Assembly: GCA_922989275.2 (NCBI GenBank)
Contig: OV277869.1
Coordinates: forward strand, 3,091,190-3,155,189
DNA length: 64,000 bases
Direction of reading: 5' to 3'
Origin: Gari tellinella
Taxonomy: Eukaryota; Mollusca; Bivalvia; Cardiida; Psammobiidae
Made by a program: the position numbers and the translations under genes. Shown here piece after piece: positions 9,907 through 20,229 of the stretch. The notes under the pieces were generated by a model. The model did not search any database. It was not told the DNA's origin and saw only the letters and a program-made list of their open reading frames with translations. The stretch's first letter is position 1. Each line of letters opens with the position of its first letter.

Positions 9907-12900
9907 ATGAAGCACATACAATGCCCAAAGTGTGGAACTCTTTTCAGACCAAATCAATATATCGAGCATTTCAGGAGATGCTCGCCAGATAAGGTTAGTA
10001 ACTATTTCTTTATATATAGATCTATATGCATATCAAATAAGTGTGTATGACAAGTGAGACATTACTATGATACCTACAATATATCGCATTTAACTCCAGC
10101 GACTAGTATGCTCGTCATTTATAAACAGTGTACTTATGAAAAGTACACTTGCCCGCACTTATTTATACTAGCGACTAGTATGCTCGTCATTTATAAACAG
10201 TGTATTTATGAAATGTACACTTGCCCGCACTTATTTATACTAGCGACTAGTATGCTCGTCATTTATAAACAGTGTACTTGTGAAAAGTACACTTGTCCGC
10301 ACTTATTTATAGTTTTCAATACAAAGTTAGAATCAAACGTAAGTATACATCAATGGACTAGAATTAATTGGTAATTAAAAGCATCCATTTGGAGTATCAG
10401 GGGTGAATAATTTAATATGATATTAAGGGTCGCAATAATATTAAACCTTAATATGTAGTAATTTTCAACGTACCGTACATTTTCCGACAACATTATTTCA
10501 TTCTCGATAAAAGCTATACGGAATGGTAGTGTAACTTACACTCGTCTTTTAACTACATACTCGGGATCTGCCAAACATATGGTAAATAGTACCAGTGTTT
10601 AAATTCTATTCAAGAGTATGAGTGTTTATCCATATATTCTTTTCAGAAGAGTTGTTACACCTCAACGGCAGATGAGACAGGTGACTCGCCGACTAAACGA
10701 CAGAAACTATCCGCTGCTAGTGAAATACCGTGAGTTGATTTCTATGTAAATTTATATAAATTAAGTTCAGTACGTATTCTACATATTTTCTTATATATTC
10801 GATTTTACATACTTTCGGCTAAGTCTTGACTACTTTATTTACAGCTCGCCCGTCAATGGAGGATATGAAATTCCAAATGACGATCAGCATTCAAAAAAAA
10901 AGACGGACGAAGGGGATAGAGCTCCAAGGTAAACATATTAACATATATTCTATAAATACTATTTTCCTATAATTAAATAGGTAAAAGAGTTATGTTGTTA
11001 TAGACAAAAACCGATGCATGCTTTAGCGACTGTACTTTTTCTCCCCGTAGTATATATAGACATGTATAACGGAATAGTATGGTAAGGAAACTGCTATTAA
11101 ATTGCATTGTATTATTTTATTTATTTATTTTCAGTTGTAATAACCCGGAACTTGAGAAATGTGGCAAATGCGGAAAGAGTTTCAAACGAAAGGATAACCG
11201 TGTTCGTCACGAGAGGAAGTGTGGTGTTGAGAAACAAAAGAAGACTGATATAACAGTTTGTGGAAAATGCAGACAATCATTTTCAGACTATAGAACTAGA
11301 ATTAGACACGAAAAGGTATGCAAAGGGAAACCTTCAAATAGTTCAACTACATTTGCTTGCCATCAGTGTAACGAAATATTTACCTCGGCTAAAATGTTAT
11401 TAAAACACGAGAAAGATACGAAACACAATCAACCCGGTGTAAGCAGTACTGCAGAGAAGGTTGACAATACAAAGATAAATGAGGTAAAAGCAGATTGTCG
11501 TGATAACATTTCTAAAACGCAGGAACTTAATCGACCAAAATGTCACCAATGTGGCAATCGTTTCGGAAACTATGGTGATCTATATAGGCATCGAATATTA
11601 CAACACAATCAATCGCTTAATCAATCACTACAGATTGATCCGTGGGTTGATAGCGGAGAGAATGCGCCTTGGATTGAGGAAGATGGTAGAGAGAATTCTA
11701 GATTGAGAGAGGTTATTAACTTACACCGTCATTTGATTTTAAGAGAAAGAGTGCGCGAAGGTGATGTAAGGAATACATACAATTTTCCCGTTCCAAATCT
11801 ATCTAACATTCAACAATTAACGGAACAGATAGAATATATTTTCCAACGTAGTCAAACCGCTTTTAAAATAAATCTCTCTTTCGGTTTGATTCTGCAGCAC
11901 GTTGAAAACGGCTCGTATAGGTATTTTGCCCCGCATTATACTGACAGTCTGTTTCTGTTCCCGCAACTTGTAAGTAATCGACAAGACATTAATAGGTTAC
12001 GCTTGCGACTAGCCGAATTGGATCTATCAAAATATTTTCAGAATCAAAAACCAGATTCCAAATGGAAACCAGTAGTAATTACTAACGTGTTATATCACGT
12101 TAGTAAGACAAGTTTCCCGTTAGGTTTGAGTCAGCCGTTACCTACCTATATTACAAATTCGAAAAGCATAGTTTCGTTCGAAAATAATCCAAACACAGGT
12201 AAGTTATACACAGACAATCTTTGTTTCTTTCGTTGTTTAGCGTATCATAAAGCGAAAAACAGAAAATGTGAAAAATTATGTTCACAACTTCATTCGCAAT
12301 GGCACCAATACGTTGTGGAAAAGAGTCTTAAATCAACAGACGTTACCCTTTGTAAAATACCGGAATTAGAAGATTGTTTTCGATTAAACATAAACGTTTT
12401 TGAATTGAGCGAGGAAAAAATAGTTACTATGTTGTATAAATCTCGCGAATCGTTTTCAAACGAAATAAGTTCAACCATGAATTTAAATTTGTACTCTAAC
12501 CACCTAAGTTATATTTCGAAATTTAAATCGTACGCATCCAAATTCCAATGCCGACTTTGTCAAAAATTGTTCGATTCCAAATGTAATCTTATACGCCACG
12601 AAAAAACTTGCGAAAATGCTACTAAAATAAAATTTTCCGGTGGTTATTACAATTCACAGAAATCGATATTTGATAAGCTAGAAATGCTAGGTATCCAAGT
12701 TCAACCGACCTTGCAAAATTATCCGTGGTTTTCAACATTCGACATGGAGGCGATGTTGCAGCCAACTGAGCAACAAAATACAGAACATCTTGCTAAAACT
12801 TCTAAGCACGAACCCGTTTCGGTAAGTATTTGTAGTAATGTGGATGGGTATACAGACCCCAAGTTCGTATTGAATCCAGATCTAGACTCGCTTCTATTTG

Positions 12901-15900
12901 AAATGATCAATCACATGAACTCCATTTCCAACAAAGCTTATTCTCTTGCAAGAGCAAGATGGGAGCATGTGTTTTTGGCGTTAGATAACTTAGAAAGTAA
13001 ATGGATAACAAAAGTTGATAACGCAAAACAAGACCCTGCCCCTGCTTCAGCATTTGGTAACGATGATGATGATTATGATTATGAAGTGGCGGAGGCAATG
13101 GAGACTAATGACGTAGAACCTCCTTCGGCAGAATTTTTAAACGCTATCAGTAAAGAAAACGTTTGGTTTCGATTTTTAAAAAATGTCCACACTACAGAAC
13201 ACATTGAGACCGAATACAATACATGGGAATCCACTAATAATACTATCAGCTTAAACAGGAGCCAAAATAGCGTCGACAGCAACTATAGCGATGATGATAA
13301 CAATGATAACGTCGACATTCTTAGATTTCGGCCCTTAACGTCAATAAACGTTGTTGATGATAACGATGACGATGATGATGATGATGATGATGATGATGAT
13401 AATGGAATGTTCCCCGAAACTTCAACACTGATGATAAATTTAATCAAACGTACTCGCGAACAGTTTGAGACGTACTGTCACCAGCTTCCGGTTCTAGGTT
13501 TTAATTCCGCCAAATACGACTTAAATCTATTAAAATCCAAACTATCGAAGCATCTGAGACTTCACGAACCCAAACAACAGAAATTTGTGGTCAAGAAAAA
13601 TAATTCCTACATGTGTTTGTCAAATCCTAACCTTCGATTCTTGGATATGATTAATTATCTACCACCCGGTACTTCGTACGCCAAATTTCTTTCAACATTC
13701 GGAGTTAGTCAGAAAAAATCGTATTTTCCGTACGAATATTTTACAAATATATCAGTTCTTGAAGAAAGATCATTACCACCGCCTGAAGCGTTTTACTCTT
13801 CCTTAAAACAGTGCAATGTTCTAGAAGATAGCACGCGTGTGATGTTTGAAAGATTGAGAAATAATGAAAATAAATCCGAGTTCGAAGCCCTTTCAATACT
13901 GAAATTAAATAGCCCCCCAAAATCATTAGTAACGGAAAATTATCAGACCTTACTGAAGATATGGCAGCAAAATCAAATGAACACATTTCGGGATTTTCTA
14001 GAACATTATAATAACTTAGACGTACTACCGATGGTAGAAGGCGTCGAAAAATTCAAATCTTACTTCGTAGAGAGAGGCGTCGATGTTTTTAAAGACTGTA
14101 TTTCGGTACCAGGCGCGGCCAGAAAAATGCTATATAAATGCGGAATAGAGGCGGGGTCTTCATTCGCATTAATAGATAAACGTGATGATGATTTATATCA
14201 TACCATAAAGTCAAACATTGTCGGTGGACCGTCTATAATATTTACCCGCTATCAAGAAGCCGGGCAAACTAATATTAGAGAAAACTCGAATTTTCCGTGC
14301 AAATCTATACTAGGGTATGATGCAAACAGCCTGTATGTGCATGCGCTAAGTCAACCCATGCCCTGCGGAAATTATGTTAGACGTTTCAGCAATACTAACT
14401 TTAAACCTTCCAAGTCGACAAACAGGTACACCGTAATGTATGATTGGCTGGAATGGTTGAATCATTCTCAAAAGCTCAGCATCAAACACAAAATGAATTT
14501 CGGTTCTGAAAAACGAGTTGGTCCGTACCTTGTAGACGGTTATGATGTCAAAACCAACACAATTTATGAGTTTCTCGGATGCTATTTTCACGGACATTCT
14601 TGTATTAAACCGAACGATGAGAAATTACATAAACAGAGATATACAAGAACTCAAGAAAGGTTGTCGTTCTTAAGAAGCAATGGTTACGAAATAGTGTCAA
14701 TCTGGGAATGCGAATTTAGGAAATTGCTGAGAGAAGATGAAGCAATGGTTCGATTCGTCGACAAAAGGTATCCTAATTTTTATCAGAACCACAAAGGTTG
14801 CGTGACAGAATCCAAAATTTTGCAAGCCGTTTTGCAGGAGAAGTTTTTTGGGTTCGGTGAAGTTGATATTCGCGTGCCCGAAAGTTGGGATGAGGTTGAA
14901 TTAAAACCCGACACTGATTTAGATCCGGCAAATTATTTTGAAGAAATGTGCCCTTTATTCTGTACCACCGACGTAGAATTCGAATCTATCGGAGAGCATA
15001 TGAAAAACCACGCGACGACATACGGATTGTCAACAAACCCGCGCACTTTACTAGTCGGTGGTCTGAAAGCCGAATGCATACTTTTGTCTTCGCCTCTTTT
15101 AAAATGGTACATTGAACACGGGCTTATAGTTTCAAAAATACACCAAGTCGTAGAATTTTCTAAAATGTCCTGCTTTAAAGACTTTGTCGATACCGTAACG
15201 TACGACCGACGTCAGGGTGATATTGATAAGTCGCAGGAGCTTAAAAGTTCCCTCTCCAAATTAATAGGTAACTCTGCTTTCGGTGGTACAATAATAAACC
15301 AAGAAAAGTTTCAAAGAATCAAATATATGGAGGGGTTTAAGAAGGCTTGTTTTGCGGTAAACGACCCAAGATTCAAACAAATAAACGAACTTGGGGACGA
15401 TATGTTTGAAAGTGAATTTGCAAATGCAAATATTTCTATCAATTCCCCTACATATTTGGGATTCATGATATTACAATACGCTAAACTACACATGCTTTCA
15501 TTTTATTATGATTTTATGGATAAGTTTATCGGGCGTGAACAATTCGAAATGGCCGAAATGGATACCGATTCCTGTTACTTCGGTCTAGCGGGAAATGATC
15601 TCGCAGACTGTGTTAAACCAAAGCTGTTGTCCACATTTCATCAAAATATCACGGGTAATTGCATGGACGATTTTACTGGTGATCAATTTCATTCTGTATG
15701 GTTCCCGCGAGAATGTTGTCAGAAACACAATAAACATGATACCCGAATGCCGGGCCTTATGAAGTTAGAATTTCGAGGCAGTAAGATGGTTTGTCTTTGC
15801 TCTAAATCATATGTCGCGATACACGAAGTAGAAGGAACCCGTAGTGCTATAAAGTATAGTTTAAAAGGAGTCAATAATTCATTTTTAGATCCTTCTGACA

Positions 15901-16157
15901 CATTTACTCGCGTTCTTGATACTGAAAGTCCGGTCACCGCCGTTAATAGGGGAATTAGATGTTTTGATAATACCGTGTTTACCTATACTCAACCAAAACA
16001 AGCATTTAATTACTTCTATTGCAAAAGAATCGTAAAAGGTGACGGTATCCACACAATGCCATTAGATATTACGCTGCGCCCAGTCAATAAATTTAAACAG
16101 AAACAGACTGAGTTTGAAGAAGAGCTAAAACGGTTGTACGAATCTATGGATATATAG
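9907..16157 (+). CDS. POLB: Polinton DNA polymerase B, four exons, with zinc fingers and OTU-like domain
   Basis: Predicted exons are 9907-9993, 10647-10729, 10845-10928 and 11135-16157, all GT-AG. The total of 5277 nt is a multiple of three and the frame stays open, giving 1758 aa. The N-terminus (1-29) is a CPKC...H...C finger; further C2H2/C2HC fingers lie at about 94-115, 127-147, 160-181, 220-241 and 557-577. An OTU-like cysteine-protease signature follows: TDNLCFFR (Cys448) with SNHLSYI (His about 541). The 3'-5' exonuclease shows motif I FDMEA (Asp621/Glu623), motif II GFNSAKYD (Asp880) and YNNLD (Asp1047). Polymerase motifs are A (GYDANSLY, Asp1147), B (KLIGNSAFG, about 1460) and C (MDTDS, 1561-1564). 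An insertion at about 1214-1281 (VDGYD, YEFLGCYFHG, WECEF) resembles Vsr-type endonucleases. An acidic loop includes 15 Asp from a GAT repeat. Role: replication of the element, probably protein-primed, as known for the family. Homology is certain; the exon structure is inferred from frame and splice sites. Confidence 0.92.
10090..10415. mobile_element. Family H MITE inside polymerase intron 1, with 72-bp tandem triplication
   Basis: A unit GCGACTAGTATGCTCGTCAT... occurs three times, starting near 10099, 10171 and 10243 (period 72). It matches the outer arm of family H MITEs (compare 39470-39720: CGTCATTTACAAACAGTGTA, then GTACACTTG). The far end (about 10350-10410, TGGACTAGA...AGGGGTGAAT) matches the other arm. 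The insertion lies wholly in the intron, so coding is unaffected. Confidence 0.75.
13356..13402 (+). repeat. GAT microsatellite coding poly-Asp in the polymerase
   Basis: A run of GAT/GAC codons encodes an uninterrupted acidic stretch between exonuclease motifs I and II. Its length is likely polymorphic without breaking the frame. Confidence 0.85.
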
Positions 16158-16276
16158 ATAAAACAATGATTAAACAATGTACTATTTGAACAAATGTGTC
16201 TTGTTTGTTTGGTTTGTTTTTTTGTTTTTTTGTTTTGTTTTGTTGATGTTATTTTTGCAATAACAAATATAAGTGC

Positions 16277-16327
<51 letters not shown>

Positions 16328-16809
16328 GTGCAATAATAACGAAGTGCTATATCCTTTTTTATGTACATGTATATGTTTATTTACTTATACAAAACGAATC
16401 AAAATAGTTAAACATATTTTGTGTGAAAGAAATTAGACATGGAATTTGTGATTACAATTTGTAAACTGTTATAGTAACATAGTTGTTGAACGATGTAAAC
16501 TCAATACAGTCACCCCTTTCTATTACCACCACTACGATAATTTTGGTTCGGTTCTTTATGAAGGTGGCTGTTTAAAGCGAGATAAAACCAAATCAGCTTT
16601 ATTTTCATCTCGCGTTAAACCGTCGCTTGTCTTAAATACTGTCGTTTAGGTACCATTTTAGTGGTCGTATTGGAAAATGTGAACAATTTATTGTATTTGT
16701 AATGTGAAATGAAATATATATTATTGTAAAACTATTATATTCTCAAATAATAAATACCAATTTTATCCTGAATAGTATTGTTCTTAGATTTTTTTTATAA
16801 ACTCCGATA
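16158..16809. other. Convergent intergenic region of the Polinton
   Basis: This spacer lies between the 3' ends of the polymerase and of the minus-strand block. It holds a (GA)n microsatellite at 16280-16325 and T-rich tracts. AATAAA-type signals occur (16749-16754 'aataaa' on plus). No gene is seen. Both transcription units probably terminate here. Confidence 0.6.
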
Positions 16810-17109
16810 TTAGTACGGTATCCATTTGATTTGTTTCTTAACTAGTGCCTTTTTCATCTTCTTTAGTCTTTTCCCCGGTATCTCACTCCAAGAAGGGGAT
16901 TTAATAACTTGTACAGTCATTTCGCTTTCGATCGATTTATTGTCAAGTTTATCACGTAATGTGCTGGCGTTAGTTTCACTCTGCGAATGCTCGGTCGGTT
17001 GATTATCGTCATCCGTTTGAGTTTCGACGGATACTGTCTCTGGAGATTGCTTTTCCGTTAACAAGTTGTATTTTTGCTTTGGTATTAACACTAGTTCCTT
17101 CGCCGCCAT
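16810..17109 (-). CDS. Small Polinton protein, 99 aa, unknown function
   Basis: The ATG at 17109 is 7 bases after the stop of the upstream gene. The N-terminus (ELVLIPKQKYNLL) resembles the 'VLIP..KY..L' start of small proteins I recall from other Polintons. The middle is acidic and polar; the C-terminus is lysine-rich (KRLKKMKKALVKKQ) and ends KWIPY. Its place at the end of the capsid/ATPase block suggests a virion or packaging role, but no fold is recognised. The shared KWIP ending with the neighbouring protein is noted separately. Confidence 0.65.
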   Translation of the reverse strand: MAAKELVLIPKQKYNLLTEKQSPETVSVETQTDDDNQPTEHSQSETNASTLRDKLDNKSIESEMTVQVIKSPSWSEIPGKRLKKMKKALVKKQIKWIPY

Positions 17110-17116
17110 GGAGTTT

Positions 17117-17431
17117 TTATTTCGGTATCCACTTTAAACCTTCTTTCAAAATCACTGCAACTTGGCGAATTCTCTTCGCTATTAAGATTCGCTTTTGTTG
17201 TAAAGAGGTTTTCTTCTCACCGATGTTATAAAGCGAAATGCGATATCGCTTCAGTTCGGATAAATCAGATTTAGCGATTTTGAAACTACCTTTGATAGCG
17301 TTTAACACGATCTGACTGATCGCTTGTATCTGAGATTTTGTCAACTGCCTCGCTATCGCCTTTCTCTCCCCGTCATTCAGTTTCATAAAGTAGTGAAAAA
17401 ATGGCGCCTCTTTTTTTAAAACGTCCGTCAT
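17117..17431 (-). CDS. Small Polinton protein, 104 aa, helical, basic
   Basis: I chose the ATG at 17431 (MTDVLKKEAPFF), because the longer open frame would have to start at TTG and overlaps the ATPase. A pattern 'L...QIQAISQIVLNAIKGSF...LKRYR..L..I...KTSLQQKR.L' matches a small protein family I recognise from animal Polintons. In it a helix pair precedes a basic stretch ending in a hydrophobic tail, reminiscent of adenoviral minor core proteins (analogy only). It ends LKWIPK. The gene starts 20 bases after the ATPase stop, consistent with co-transcription. Confidence 0.75.
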   Translation of the reverse strand: MTDVLKKEAPFFHYFMKLNDGERKAIARQLTKSQIQAISQIVLNAIKGSFKIAKSDLSELKRYRISLYNIGEKKTSLQQKRILIAKRIRQVAVILKEGLKWIPK

Positions 17432-17451
17432 TCTCCGTAAAAAGAATAAGC

Positions 17452-18120
17452 CTAGTCTTGCGCGTATACAATGGTATCTTCGTTTGGAAATATATTCGTT
17501 CTCAGTCTGTATTTGTCTTCCGAACGACTGTTTAAGTCCACTAACAAGTAACCCCAAGGACGCGCTGTCGCTAACTGATACGCTGTATTGAAAAATCCGC
17601 TTTTATTGCCGTAAATTTGTCTCCCAAAATGCTGTATTTGTTGGGTGTCTCTGTGATTTTTAAACAAAACGTAATATTGAGTATTAAGACTTATCGTCCT
17701 TGCTGATGGCGACTTTTGATACATATTGTGAGTCAAGTAAATAACCGTCATTTTTGAATGGTGCGAATGAACTGTCCAGAGTTTTTCGATATTTTTCGCG
17801 CCTTGTATTTCCGTCATTAAGTCGTCGAGTATAAGACAAGAGTGTCCCCGATCATTCGATAGTAAATCTAATTCGTTATTTGTCGGAAGGCCTTCTTTAA
17901 ACACCATATTTGGTTTACTTGCGCGCATGTCGTCGAATAAAGGTTGCCATGAGCTCCCGTGACAGTAAACAATCGTCGAAAAGTCTTCGGTAAACATACC
18001 TCTAGAATATTTCAACAGCCTTTCTACGAACGATGTCTTTCCGCCGTTGGAGGCGGAAATCAAAGTTATCGTAGTCGGACTTTCAAACGGAATTAATGAA
18101 TGCGTTTCGTACCAAGTCAT
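17452..18120 (-). CDS. ATP: Polinton packaging ATPase (FtsK/HerA, A32-like)
   Basis: 222 aa from the ATG at 18120; a TTG 15 bases upstream could only extend it slightly. The Walker A loop is SASNGGKTSF (about 22-31) and Walker B is SCLILDD (94-100). A sensor-like strand VIYLTHN (126-132) follows, as in the poxvirus A32/Polinton packaging ATPases. The family drives genome translocation into capsids. The size is normal and no stop or frameshift is present. The gene lies 19 bases downstream of the major capsid gene and upstream of two small genes, the usual morphogenesis-module order. Confidence 0.9.
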   Translation of the reverse strand: MTWYETHSLIPFESPTTITLISASNGGKTSFVERLLKYSRGMFTEDFSTIVYCHGSSWQPLFDDMRASKPNMVFKEGLPTNNELDLLSNDRGHSCLILDDLMTEIQGAKNIEKLWTVHSHHSKMTVIYLTHNMYQKSPSARTISLNTQYYVLFKNHRDTQQIQHFGRQIYGNKSGFFNTAYQLATARPWGYLLVDLNSRSEDKYRLRTNIFPNEDTIVYAQD

Positions 18121-18139
18121 TACAGTAAAATTCAAAACC

Positions 18140-19458
18140 TCACAGGTGCACGATCACGTCTCTAGCTTGATTAATTTCGAAGTAGCCGACTCCTTCCGTG
18201 TAAATAATGCAAGTCACCGGAGTACTAAGCGGGCTTGTAAAATTGGCGCTGATTCTGACGATTCCTTGTTTCACCAATGTTAAGTAGTTTCTGTCCTGGT
18301 AAGCCGGTTCGATGTCGAACGCGTACACAGCAAATCCTTTGGCGATGTCTGACTGCGTTATTTGGTTGCCTTCGTCTTTTAACCATTTTCCGGTAGTTTC
18401 AAACAACCAATGAAACGCCTCGGCGGTGTCAGTCCCTTTGGCGCTATCGAAATTTAATCTGATCGGATTTCCTAATACCGGAATATTGTCAACAGCTACG
18501 GTAAGTTCTCTTAGTCCGAAGCCTTGAAAGTTCCATGGCGAGGTTTTAAAGGAACCGGAAACCGACTGACTGTTCGCGAATGCCACCACAATTTTGTTCG
18601 GTCTTATGCCTTGGCATACGTTATCTATATTAAAGTTCACCTGTCCCTGAGAGATCGCCGCCAGTCTCACTTCCGTTTTTACGTATGGATATTTGGCGTT
18701 AGTTTTCTCTAGCTGTTGATTATGAGCGAACACGACCGCCGGATTGACCTGCACTTTGCACATATTCAGTACCATTTCGTCGATGACAATTTTGTAATCG
18801 GGTTTCAAGCTGTCGGTGATAAGGTAAAAGTCCGGTTTGGCTCTGAAGAATTCATAGCTGTTTGGTTAAGGATATACCTTTCTAGTTGAAAAGCGTCGTG
18901 GATGATCGGGGCAATCATGTGAATTTGTTTGCTCTCTGTAACTAAAGTTGATCGATATTTGAAACCTTCGTTAGATCCAGTTTTTGCGTCGTCGTCGTCT
19001 AAATGTCCAGGCGTGTCGGCGTAGTAACATTGGGATGAAAGCTGAGACGATTTCGCGTCGTTCCCGTATTTCAGTAAAGTTTGCAGGTACGCCTTGTACG
19101 GGTAATTACCCGTTGACGAGGTGATAAACTTTCCTTGTATCGTGACGTCCACTTGTTCGAATAAGGCCTGAGCTAGCAAATTTACGGGGCCGACTAACTC
19201 GGCAGGTTGCAACGGTTTTCCATCTTGATGTACAACTCTAGCTTTAAGACTCATAAAGCTTCGTTTTGTGTCTATGTATTCCATGCCATTCTGTCCGCTC
19301 ACCATAAACTGAATTGGAGATGTATCGGTAATTTGACCAATCGGCAGTACCTGTTGAAAATATATTTTTTCTACCGCTGTTTGCGTAGGACTTAAATTAA
19401 ACAGCTCTAGTTCGCTGGGCTGAGCCTCCACCAAGTATTCAGAATTGATTGCCGACAT
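18140..19458 (-). pseudogene. MCP: Polinton major capsid protein (double jelly-roll), single frameshift
   Basis: Two adjacent open frames are the two halves of one capsid protein. The first runs from ATG 19458 to a stop at 18805 and carries the first jelly-roll: a FMVSGQNGMEYID strand, VGPVNLLAQALFEQVDV, and the YPYKAYLQTLLKYG motif typical of the family. The second frame is open from about 18852 to 18140 and carries the second jelly-roll (NPAVVFAHNQQLEKTNAKYP, ALYAFD-type strand AVYAFDIEP, LVKQGIVRI). It has no ATG at its start. Reading must shift near 18850 (about residue 202), just after which the first frame meets a stop. The known role is formation of pseudo-hexameric capsomers. The break could be a real inactivating indel, a sequencing error, or less likely programmed frameshifting; no classical slippery heptamer is seen. 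Confidence 0.9.
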
Positions 19459-19819
19459 CTTTTCTCTTGGAGTTCGACTTACACCGTTGACGTTTCTTTA
19501 CAGAATGATTTTTAGTTGCTGAATGCTTCCTTTTTATGCCTTTTTCCCGCCGAATTTCGCTGGCCGCCTGCTCAACCACTTGTTGCGCCGGAGACACGAA
19601 CTCTACTTTCACTTCCGGAACTTTGTCCGAATGTTTTTCAGGTTGTTTTTCGATCGCTATAATGTGACGTTGTCCAGTTTTGCCTATAGACCCGGTCGTC
19701 TGGCTGCTGCGTCTTCCGTCGGAATGAAAATAATAAGGGTGTTCCGATGTCCCGACGGATTCGTAATACTTTATCCACTTCTCGTGAGATGGAACGTATT
19801 GAGGTCTGTTGGTGTGCAT
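19439..19819 (-). CDS. Basic virion core-like Polinton protein, 126 aa
   Basis: The ATG at 19819 lies 2 bases after the minor capsid stop, and the gene's 3' end overlaps the major capsid start by 20 bases. The N-terminus RPQYVPSHEKWIKYYE is a recognisable conserved block of Polinton proteins encoded next to the capsid genes. The C-terminal third is strongly basic (KGIKRKHSATKNHSVKKRQR) and could bind DNA or act as a nuclear signal. A core or scaffold role, by analogy with adenovirus proteins, is inference. Confidence 0.75.
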   Translation of the reverse strand: MHTNRPQYVPSHEKWIKYYESVGTSEHPYYFHSDGRRSSQTTGSIGKTGQRHIIAIEKQPEKHSDKVPEVKVEFVSPAQQVVEQAASEIRREKGIKRKHSATKNHSVKKRQRCKSNSKRKDVGNQF

Positions 19820-19821
19820 GG

Positions 19822-20226
19822 TTACGACGAAGTCAAATGCAACACTAAAGTAATTGGGTTTTGTATATGCTTTGCCGGTTTTCCACTCTCTGTGCCAATT
19901 TCGAATTCGATTTCGTTGATTTCCGTTTTAATAACCGGGATATAATAATAGGATGAAAATATTGTATTTTCGTTGTTATTTACGACTATACGTCTTAACA
20001 GCGGTGCATTCACTCCGTTAATGATACTTCCACCGCACAAATTCGAGTATATATACAAAGTTTCTCTGTTTGCGTTTACTTCGTTGAGATCGATTTCAGT
20101 CAGCGCGATTTTCCAGAATCCGTTTAATTCTAATGTTTGTCGTAACTTGATTTTAAAACTATACGGAGTATTATCCGGGTAATAGTCAACATTGCTGTCG
20201 CTCTGGCAAATAATGTAATAGGACAT
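19822..20226 (-). CDS. mCP: Polinton minor capsid protein (penton, single jelly-roll)
   Basis: 134 aa from ATG 20226, 3 bases after the integrase stop. The conserved opening strand pair is visible: YYPDNTPYSFKIKLRQTLEL, then GFWKIALTEID, matching the 'FTVKLP..LELEGEWEVALVEI' pattern of Polinton penton proteins. Beta-rich strands continue to the end. The family forms capsid vertices. It is shorter than many homologues but ends cleanly. Confidence 0.88.
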   Translation of the reverse strand: MSYYIICQSDSNVDYYPDNTPYSFKIKLRQTLELNGFWKIALTEIDLNEVNANRETLYIYSNLCGGSIINGVNAPLLRRIVVNNNENTIFSSYYYIPVIKTEINEIEFEIGTESGKPAKHIQNPITLVLHLTSS

Positions 20227-20229
20227 ATC

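Noticed and set aside
11079..11134. ATG at 11079 as the polymerase start
   Set aside because: The first 18 codons (hydrophobic, ending LFIFS) are the pyrimidine-rich end of an intron; three upstream exons join in frame to 11135.
17431..17557. TTG-initiated upstream extension of the 104-aa Polinton gene
   Set aside because: The extension overlaps the 3' end of the ATPase gene and an ATG with good context lies at 17431.
18140..18808. Treating the second capsid half as a separate gene
   Set aside because: It has no ATG at its start; the frame is open upstream and the sequence continues the double jelly-roll begun in the preceding frame.
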